This document shows positions 1 through 4,919 of a stretch of DNA of 6,671 nt, piece by piece. A program made the position numbers and the translations under genes. The stretch's first letter is position 1. Every line of letters starts with the position of its first letter. Below the pieces are notes generated by a model. That model did not search any database. It saw nothing but the letters and a program-made list of their open reading frames with translations, and had not been told where the DNA came from. The DNA is taken from NCBI GenBank assembly GCA_031279875.1, contig JAITHS010000173.1, positions 1-6,671 on the forward strand, in the 5' to 3' direction. The stretch comes from Tannerella sp. Lineage in GTDB: Bacteria > Bacteroidota > Bacteroidia > Bacteroidales > Tannerellaceae.

Positions 1-18
1 ATAAGCGTCGGCGCAATC

Positions 19-40
19 AAGTGTCGTCCCATGCGGGACT
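19..40. repeat. Short palindromic repeat, copy A
   Basis: A 22-nt unit carrying a 5-bp inverted repeat, GTCCC at 26-30 and GGGAC at 35-39, with a 4-nt loop (ATGC). It matches copy B at 92-112 with one substitution and one 1-nt indel, including the flanking AAGT-TCG and final T. The form resembles the short REP-like palindromes that are scattered between genes in many Bacteroidota genomes. That comparison is from general knowledge and was not searched. Confidence 0.6.
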
Positions 41-91
41 ATTGTTGATATGATGACTCCTCTACCCGGAGACTAAAGTCACCGGTTAATA

Positions 92-112
92 AAGTATCGT
101 CCCTGCGGGACT
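92..112. repeat. Short palindromic repeat, copy B
   Basis: The second copy of the unit at 19-40, starting 73 bp downstream. The stem is GTCCC at 99-103 and GGGAC at 107-111, with a 3-nt loop (TGC). The arms are identical to copy A and the loop differs by loss of one A, so the difference falls in the unpaired part. It is followed directly by a degenerate relative of the sequence that leads into copy A. Confidence 0.6.
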
Positions 113-130
113 GCGTAATCAATGTCCGTC
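113..130. repeat. Degenerate third repeat unit (left half only)
   Basis: GCGTAATCAATGTCCGTC here parallels positions 11-29, which lead into copy A: both contain GCG-(C/T)AATCAA followed by a TGTC-type stretch. The right-hand palindrome arm (GGGAC) is absent and is replaced by the AT-rich tandem repeat. It looks like a decayed or truncated repeat unit. The match is short, so chance similarity is possible. Confidence 0.35.
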
Positions 131-168
131 ATAATTCATAATTCATAATTCTTAATTATTCATAATTT
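131..168. repeat. 7-bp AT-rich tandem repeat (ATAATTC)
   Basis: Three perfect tandem copies of ATAATTC occupy 131-151, followed by degenerate copies to about 168. Within these, AATTAT (154-159) and ATAATT (162-167) form an inverted repeat. The tract lies directly upstream of a promoter -7 element at 174-181, so it covers the -33 and upstream region. It could act as an UP-like, bendable element, or it may simply be a simple-sequence repeat of the type common upstream of Bacteroidota genes. Confidence 0.6.
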
Positions 169-173
169 ATACC

Positions 174-181
174 TATCTTTG
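174..181 (+). promoter_or_regulatory. Bacteroidota-type promoter -7 element of the dxs-like start
   Basis: TATCTTTG matches the Bacteroidota sigma-ABfr -7 consensus TAnnTTTG at every fixed position. The ATG at 187 begins only 5 nt after it, so transcription would start at or next to the start codon and give a leaderless or near-leaderless mRNA. No TTTG box is present at the expected -33 distance, where the AT-rich tandem repeat lies. The call rests on the -7 match and its position before a recognisable start. Confidence 0.55.
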
Positions 182-186
182 CAGTT

Positions 187-249
187 ATGAAACTATTAGA
201 AAAGATAGATTTTCCGGCTGATTTGCGGCCGCAATGTTTCATCGGATAA
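187..249 (+). pseudogene. 5' relic of 1-deoxy-D-xylulose-5-phosphate synthase (dxs)
   Basis: The 20-codon frame starts MKLLEKIDFPADLR, which matches the usual N-terminus of DXS, the thiamine-diphosphate enzyme that begins the MEP isoprenoid pathway (pattern LLxxIxxPADLR). After Arg14 (codon 226-228) the similarity stops. Six unrelated residues follow, then TAA at 247-249, already inside the antiparallel 3' end of the GH95 gene. Everything beyond is GH95 in the opposite strand, so the remaining roughly 600 DXS codons are missing here. A promoter -7 element sits directly upstream, so both the promoter and the first codons of dxs seem to have been kept. I infer a rearrangement breakpoint near 228. 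Alternatives are a chimeric assembly, or a chance 14-residue match, which is less likely given the promoter and spacing. Confidence 0.45.
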
Positions 250-2746
250 TAAAAACTCCTCCTTTTACCGTATCAAACGATGCTTCGTGGTAGTTGTTGA
301 CGGGCGCGGAACGGGCTATTTGGGTAGAGGTTGAGCCGGCCATGACTTTAAACGGCGTGGCGGCGCGGATACGACAAGGATTGCCGCCGTGTGAGATTAT
401 TTGGGCTTGCTTGATAGCGCCGTTAGACCACTCTAACGATACTTCAAAGTTGCCGCGTGCTTTCAAACCGCTGACGTTGCCTTGCTGTTGCCATTCGTTG
501 GGCAGGGCAGGCAGCAGTTCGATATATCCGGCATGGCTTTGGAGCAGCATCTCGGCAACGCCGGCGGTATAGCCGAAGTTGCCGTCGATTTGAAACGGCG
601 GATGAGCGTCAAACATGTTGCGATACAGTCCGCCGCCATTGCGTCGCTTGCTTTTGTCGCCGAAACCGACAGGGTTGAAGAGGTTGCGTATAATCTTATA
701 AGCATGATTACCGTCGTGCAGTCGCGCCCAGCAGTTTATTTTCCAGCCCATCGACCAGCCCGTCGCCTCATCGCCGCGCAGGTTGAGCGACGTTGCGGCG
801 GCATGATATAGTTCCGGCGTCTCCGGCGTAATTTGATTACCCGGATAAAGACCGTAAAGGTGGGATATATGCCGGTGGTGCGGGTCGGCTTCTTTGAAAT
901 CGTGCAACCATTCCTGCAACTCTCCGCGTGAGCCGATGCGATAAGGCGGCAGTTGTTTTAGTTTGTCACGCAGTTCGGCGGCAAACTGTGCGTCGGTGCC
1001 AATCATCGCCGCTATGTCGGCTGTGTTGGTAAATAGTTCTTTGATGATAGCGATATCCATTGTCGGAGCGGCGCTGATAGCAGCCCGTTTGCCGTTTTCG
1101 GCTATGAATGCGTTTTCGGGCGACAGACCGGCGGGCGTTACGTAACACTGCTCGTCGTCGTCATAAACAAGCCATTCGTTTAAAAACGTTGCAGCCTCTT
1201 TCATCAGCGGATATGCCTCATTACGAAGGAATTGTTCATCGTCGGTAAAGAGATAATGCTCCCAGAGATGTCGGCCGTACCACCCTAACGCCATGTTCCA
1301 GAACGATGCCGTAGAGACATAATCGTTTGGAACCGATTCGCGCCAGATTGATGTGTTATGATGTGCCACAGCGCCGTTTAAGTTATACATACTGCGAGAT
1401 GTTTCGCGTCCCGAAGCCGTCAGTTCGCGTATCAAACGAAAGAGCGGCTCATGACATTCCGTCAGGTTGGTCGGTTCCGACGGCCAGTAATTCATCTGGG
1501 CGTTGATATTTTGCGTATAGGCAGAGTTCCATGGCGGTATGACTTCGGTGTTCCAGATACCCTGTAAGTTAAGCGGTTGCCCGCCTTGTCGCGAGCCGCT
1601 AATCATCAGATAGCGACCGAATTGAAACAGCAAAGCAGCGAGTTCGGGGTCAGACTTTTCCGCAAAGTTTTCAATACGCCTGTCGGTAGGAAGCGCGTGC
1701 TGTTCGGGCGTTGAAGGCAAATTAAGTTTCACTCTGTCGAAAAGCGTCCGATAATCATATTCATGTCTCATTTTCAGATTATTATAAGAATATCTGATAG
1801 CATTATTTATCGCAGACATGTCGATAGGAGCGTCAGGCGTTTTGTCATAACCGTTATAGCCGGTCGAAAGTGCGAGGATGAAATAAACGTCGTCGGTGTT
1901 AAAGATATGCAGACTGTCGCCAATCATTTCCGATTCGCCTTTGTTAGATTCGAAAACGGTATGCAGTTGAGATTCGAAAGCCATGCCGAGATTATTGATT
2001 TCATCGCCGTAGAGGATACGGTGGTCAAACCGGCGCTGTCCTTTGGCGTCATACAGTTCGGGATATTTATGCTTGTCGTTTTTTTCTTCTATCTGTTCAA
2101 AAGTTCGCCTTTCGACGTATCCGGGCGCTTTACCGTGCATCACAAGATTGCCGTCTTTCGATATAACGGTGTGCGGGTGCGGGCTGTCGAAGCCGACGGT
2201 TATGTCGATGCCGTTTTTGCGGTCTGACGTGATACGAATGATGATAACGTTGTCGGGATGTGAAGCGAATACTTCACGGCGGTAAGTAATGCCGTTGCGG
2301 GCATAAACGGTTTGTACTGTGGCGTTTGAGATGTTCAACTCGCGACGGTATGCAGTTATTTCGCCTTCTCTTTTGTCTCGGATATGCAAGTTGCCGAAAG
2401 GCTGATAAGGCTGATGTAGCCGTCCGTACCACGGCTTGGTGGCTTCGGTGGCAGCGGCGTAATCGCCTTTTTTGATGAGAGCGCGCACGGCGTCAAGCGA
2501 TTCTTTCGTAACTTTTACATCTTTGTAAACAATCGACGGGTCGCCGCTGTATAGCGTATTCTCGTTGAGATGAAGCAGTTCATGGTCGGCGCTGCCATAA
2601 ACAAGCGCTCCCGACCTGCCGTTGCCTATCGGTAATGCTTCGTCGCGATTTGCCGCCGCAGAATCATACCAAATAATCATCGTTTCATGCTCTTGTCGGC
2701 ATGACATTACAATTGCTAAAACGGTTATAATAAATACTTTATTCAT
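239..2746 (-). CDS. GH95 family alpha-L-fucosidase / alpha-L-galactosidase, lipoprotein
   Basis: An 835-residue, full-length inverting glycoside hydrolase of family GH95, which removes terminal alpha-1,2-linked L-fucose or, in some members, L-galactose from glycans. The start gives a lipoprotein signal (hydrophobic residues 4-14, Cys16 after Val-Met-Ser), so it is probably anchored in the outer membrane. The N-terminal beta-sandwich spans about 25-270 and contains DEALPIGNG at 35-43. The (alpha/alpha)6 barrel follows, about 345-725, with a C-terminal beta domain to the end. All the residues expected from Bifidobacterium AfcA are present: NIN at 413-415 (Asn421/Asn423), Glu544 in SPEN (general acid) and Asp721 in FQIDGNFG. 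Thr411 replaces the AfcA histidine, which bears on specificity (see findings). It is the last gene of the operon, 5 nt after the amidase stop, and its own stop lies about 10 nt from the dxs relic. Family assignment is secure; the substrate is not. Confidence 0.95.
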   Translation of the reverse strand: MNKVFIITVLAIVMSCRQEHETMIIWYDSAAANRDEALPIGNGRSGALVYGSADHELLHLNENTLYSGDPSIVYKDVKVTKESLDAVRALIKKGDYAAATEATKPWYGRLHQPYQPFGNLHIRDKREGEITAYRRELNISNATVQTVYARNGITYRREVFASHPDNVIIIRITSDRKNGIDITVGFDSPHPHTVISKDGNLVMHGKAPGYVERRTFEQIEEKNDKHKYPELYDAKGQRRFDHRILYGDEINNLGMAFESQLHTVFESNKGESEMIGDSLHIFNTDDVYFILALSTGYNGYDKTPDAPIDMSAINNAIRYSYNNLKMRHEYDYRTLFDRVKLNLPSTPEQHALPTDRRIENFAEKSDPELAALLFQFGRYLMISGSRQGGQPLNLQGIWNTEVIPPWNSAYTQNINAQMNYWPSEPTNLTECHEPLFRLIRELTASGRETSRSMYNLNGAVAHHNTSIWRESVPNDYVSTASFWNMALGWYGRHLWEHYLFTDDEQFLRNEAYPLMKEAATFLNEWLVYDDDEQCYVTPAGLSPENAFIAENGKRAAISAAPTMDIAIIKELFTNTADIAAMIGTDAQFAAELRDKLKQLPPYRIGSRGELQEWLHDFKEADPHHRHISHLYGLYPGNQITPETPELYHAAATSLNLRGDEATGWSMGWKINCWARLHDGNHAYKIIRNLFNPVGFGDKSKRRNGGGLYRNMFDAHPPFQIDGNFGYTAGVAEMLLQSHAGYIELLPALPNEWQQQGNVSGLKARGNFEVSLEWSNGAIKQAQIISHGGNPCRIRAATPFKVMAGSTSTQIARSAPVNNYHEASFDTVKGGVFIIR

Positions 2747-2751
2747 AGAAA

Positions 2752-3567
2752 TTATCTGTTTCCGTCAAAATCTTTTTGCAGTCCGAAATAAAACCAGTTG
2801 GCTAATGCCTGTCGCTGGTCGCTTGAGAGGAAGCGTTTCTGGTCGGCGATGTTACGTATGTTACCGAGTTCGGCAAATATTGATACCGGTTCGGTACTGT
2901 TGAGTACAAACAGACTGCGCGTGCTGACGGTACCGGTAAACCCTCTGCCGGGTTGATGCTCTCTGTATTTGGTACGGAAAGTTTCACGTACCGTTTCGCT
3001 TAACCGTTTACTTAAAGCATTTGCTTCCTGATAATAAAAAAACACGTCCATCCGCTGGCTCGAACTGCGGCTGTCGAGGTGAATAAACACTGCTCGCTTG
3101 TAGCCCGGCGTCCGTCTCGACAGGGCATTGATAGCATCGCAGCGCTGTTGCAGACGTTTTGCCTGATTGAGCGGTATCGTTTTGCCGCGACATGTCTCAC
3201 GGGTAGAGTTTTTCAATATCCTCTCATCTCTGATGCCGTCGCGCTTATCCTGTATGATGATATGAACCGTCGCGCCGTTACTCATCAGCACGCGGGCCAG
3301 CCTTAACATTATGTCGTATGCGTATTCGTCTTCGTGAATTTCATATCCGTCGGTTGTTCTGCCGATAGCACCGCAGTCAGGGCCTCCATGACCGCTTACA
3401 AGAAAGAATGTGGCTCCTTTCAACCGGCTCGAAGTAACAGTATAATTAGCGTATTTGCTGCCGAAAAGAGGTTCATACTTTACGGGAGATTTCTTATTCT
3501 GACTGTAACAGACAGAATAAAACATTGACATTAAGAAAATTAGAGCGATATTGCAACAGTGTAACAT
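2752..3567 (-). CDS. Secreted zinc N-acetylmuramoyl-L-alanine amidase (Amidase_3)
   Basis: A 271-residue protein that should cleave the amide bond between N-acetylmuramic acid and L-alanine in peptidoglycan, acting in the periplasm or outside the cell. Residues 1-22 form a signal peptide, with likely type I cleavage near Tyr-Ser-Gln at 21-23. The Amidase_3 landmarks appear in order: GHGGPDCGA with zinc ligand His60, Glu79 in HEDEYAYDI, His163 in FIHLDS, and catalytic Glu233 in FAELGN. The fold is therefore complete, with no SPOR, LysM or other wall-binding domain. The usual DPGHGG is VSGHGG here, and SIHAN/SIHAD is FIHLD, so it belongs to a divergent branch. Its ATG overlaps the esterase stop (TAATG, 1-nt overlap at 3567), which suggests translational coupling; GH95 begins 5 nt downstream. 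Whether its target is self peptidoglycan (division, remodelling) or foreign wall cannot be told. Confidence 0.85.
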   Translation of the reverse strand: MLHCCNIALIFLMSMFYSVCYSQNKKSPVKYEPLFGSKYANYTVTSSRLKGATFFLVSGHGGPDCGAIGRTTDGYEIHEDEYAYDIMLRLARVLMSNGATVHIIIQDKRDGIRDERILKNSTRETCRGKTIPLNQAKRLQQRCDAINALSRRTPGYKRAVFIHLDSRSSSQRMDVFFYYQEANALSKRLSETVRETFRTKYREHQPGRGFTGTVSTRSLFVLNSTEPVSIFAELGNIRNIADQKRFLSSDQRQALANWFYFGLQKDFDGNR

Positions 3568-4805
3568 TAGCGTTTTATAAGTTTAGAGGTAAATATTTTG
3601 CCCGACGATATGATTCTTACGGCATAAACGCCGGGTTTAAGCGGCGAAACATCACCAAGCGAGTTTTCGATATTGATAGTCAAGGCTTTACGGCCTGATA
3701 AGTCATAAAATTCGGCAATTCCGTCGTTAACATTAAATTTCACCGTTCCGTAAGCCGGATTAGGCGCTATCAAAGCGTTCGACGGCGCAGGTTTATTGCC
3801 GTTGGTATCAGTTATTGCATGAGCGTTTATAAATTTGATTATTTCTTCAAGATAGTCCATACAGTCGGTTTCTTTTCGCAAGAAATCGCTGTGATGAGCG
3901 CCGGTCATTTTGTAGTGAATAACTTCGTTGCCGTTAGCCGTTGCGGGATAGGTGATTTTTTCGGCAGTAAAGCCGCGTGTCGAAGGATAATAATCGACTG
4001 TTTCCGTTATTGCATTTCCGGCGCCGTTTGTTTTGACCCAATAATCTATCACATCCGACATTTTTAGGGCAAGAGTTATATCGAAACCGCCGTCTTTATA
4101 TGTACCGTTGTATGGTACAACTTCATCGTCTATGCTGTGAAAATCGCATATCGGCGTCTTGTTCAGCCTGTTCATCTCGCCGGTAAGCCTTGTCCCCATT
4201 GAGCCGGTAATCGAAATAAGTCCCGCTATCCGTATCGGCATCTTTAAGGCATACCTGTAAGCCATATATCCCCCCATAGACGTGCCTGTGAGAAAGATAT
4301 TTGCCGACGACATGTCATAATCCGCCAGTGTTTTTTCGATTACTATGCGGATAAAATCAACATCATCGACATTGCGGTTCAGTTCGTTGTCAATAAACGT
4401 AAAAGTAACGCCGAGCAATTTAAAAGTAGCCTTCACCGCCAGCCCGCATCCCCATACCGCATCGAGAGTTAGTTTGTTGCCTGTCAGGGCATTAACCTGT
4501 TCTACTTTTTCTTTTGTATCATTATTTTGTTCGGGCAATGCTTGAGGAGAAACGACAATAAAATTTAGTGCGTCGGCGACGGTAGTTATTGAGTAACTGC
4601 TGAAAAACGTGTTCATAGAACTGTTGTAGCCGTGCAGGGCGACGATAATACCGGCAGGCTTTTCGTTTCCCGCCGTTTGAGGCATATAGAGCATATATTC
4701 CCTGTTGAGGCCGTCGGTTGTTGTTATCGTTTTGCGCACAGGCTCCGCCGCCGTAACAGTGATGGCGATAACATATAACGCGAATATTGACATTTTCTTT
4801 AGCAT
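3567..4805 (-). CDS. Secreted PHB-depolymerase/feruloyl-esterase-like hydrolase with T9SS sorting domain
   Basis: With the start at 4805 this is 412 residues. Residues 1-20 form a signal peptide cleaved after Thr-Ala-Ala. An alpha/beta hydrolase of the LpqC/PHB-depolymerase esterase type follows: LHGYNS 57-62 (oxyanion region), VDDVDFI 146-152, nucleophile Ser176 in GTSMGG, Asp227 in HSIDDEVVPY, and a His at 304 or 305 in AHHSDF. Residues 345-412 are a T9SS type-A C-terminal domain, beginning APNP and including FYDLSGR, LKPGVYAVRI and a final lysine-rich KLIKR. The enzyme should cross the outer membrane by T9SS and end up on the cell surface or released. The family includes feruloyl and acetyl xylan esterases and PHB depolymerases; the ester substrate is unknown. 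The frame opens upstream to an ATG at 4859, but the promoter -7 element at 4838-4845 lies inside that extension, and the signal peptide starts properly only at 4805 (4826 or 4793 are also possible). First gene of the operon. Confidence 0.85.
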   Translation of the reverse strand: MLKKMSIFALYVIAITVTAAEPVRKTITTTDGLNREYMLYMPQTAGNEKPAGIIVALHGYNSSMNTFFSSYSITTVADALNFIVVSPQALPEQNNDTKEKVEQVNALTGNKLTLDAVWGCGLAVKATFKLLGVTFTFIDNELNRNVDDVDFIRIVIEKTLADYDMSSANIFLTGTSMGGYMAYRYALKMPIRIAGLISITGSMGTRLTGEMNRLNKTPICDFHSIDDEVVPYNGTYKDGGFDITLALKMSDVIDYWVKTNGAGNAITETVDYYPSTRGFTAEKITYPATANGNEVIHYKMTGAHHSDFLRKETDCMDYLEEIIKFINAHAITDTNGNKPAPSNALIAPNPAYGTVKFNVNDGIAEFYDLSGRKALTINIENSLGDVSPLKPGVYAVRIISSGKIFTSKLIKR

Positions 4806-4837
4806 ATCATTACTTTTATGTAACATAAATATTGCCG

Positions 4838-4868
4838 CAAAGGTATAATTTTTTTTCATCTTTGCAAA
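4838..4868 (-). promoter_or_regulatory. Promoter of the esterase-amidase-GH95 operon
   Basis: On the minus strand TTTG (4868-4865), a 19-nt spacer and TACCTTTG (4845-4838) match the Bacteroidota sigma-ABfr consensus TTTG-N19 to 21-TAnnTTTG exactly. Transcription would begin roughly 3-6 nt past the -7 box, near 4834. That leaves about 8 nt of leader to the ATG at 4826 or about 29 nt to the preferred ATG at 4805. It also excludes the upstream ATG at 4859 for transcripts from this promoter. No other promoter of this type was found before the amidase or GH95 genes, which fits a single transcript. Confidence 0.75.
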
Positions 4869-4895
4869 ATTTTCTCCGAAATATGCGTATTTTTG
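4861..4895 (+). promoter_or_regulatory. Promoter of the prolyl oligopeptidase gene
   Basis: TATTTTTG at 4888-4895 matches the -7 consensus TAnnTTTG. A TTTG at 4861-4864 is the only candidate -33 box, but its spacer is 23 nt, a little longer than usual. The predicted start lies near 4899, giving a leader of about 20 nt that is A/T-rich with no Shine-Dalgarno sequence, as is normal in this phylum. The candidate -33 box abuts that of the divergent operon, forming the palindrome TTTGCAAA at 4861-4868. Confidence 0.6.
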
Positions 4896-4919
4896 CAGCT
4901 GTTTTAAACGATATTTTTT

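Larger units (their letters stand above)
1..186. other. Non-coding repeat-bearing intergenic region
   Basis: No convincing gene is visible in either strand. The few short open frames run through the repeated hairpin units and look like no protein I recognise. The stretch holds two GTCCC/GGGAC hairpins, a degenerate third unit, a 7-bp AT-rich tandem repeat and a promoter -7 element, each listed separately. The right half is very AT-rich compared with the flanking coding DNA. No T-tract follows either hairpin on the minus strand, so I do not call an intrinsic terminator for the operon that ends at 239. Confidence 0.6.

Noticed and set aside
1..48. Possible 3' end of an upstream gene (frame 1 ends at TGA 46-48)
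   Set aside because: The frame runs through the repeat unit, and its 15 visible residues resemble nothing I recognise.
26..111. GTCCC/GGGAC hairpins as intrinsic terminators of the minus operon
   Set aside because: Stems are only 5 bp and no T-rich tract follows on the minus strand; they are also over 120 nt past the GH95 stop, beyond the dxs promoter.
19..112. Two similar hairpin units 73 bp apart, considered as a CRISPR array
   Set aside because: Only two full copies, with unequal lengths and a single spacer of about 50 nt; no cas genes. A REP-like palindromic repeat explains them better.
482..811. 109-codon plus-strand frame and other smaller frames over 294-1148
   Set aside because: Antisense or out-of-frame shadows of the GH95 catalytic domain; no homology or start signals.
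1763..2227. 154-codon open frame on the plus strand inside GH95
   Set aside because: Lies wholly antisense to conserved GH95 sequence, has no recognisable domain or promoter, and its composition is what the opposite strand of a moderate-GC gene would give.
3008..3200. Short minus-strand frames inside the amidase gene
   Set aside because: Alternative frames of a gene whose own frame carries all the family motifs.
239..4859. A polysaccharide utilization locus
   Set aside because: GH95 and esterase genes are typical PUL members, but no SusC, SusD, hybrid sensor or sigma/anti-sigma gene is present in the window.
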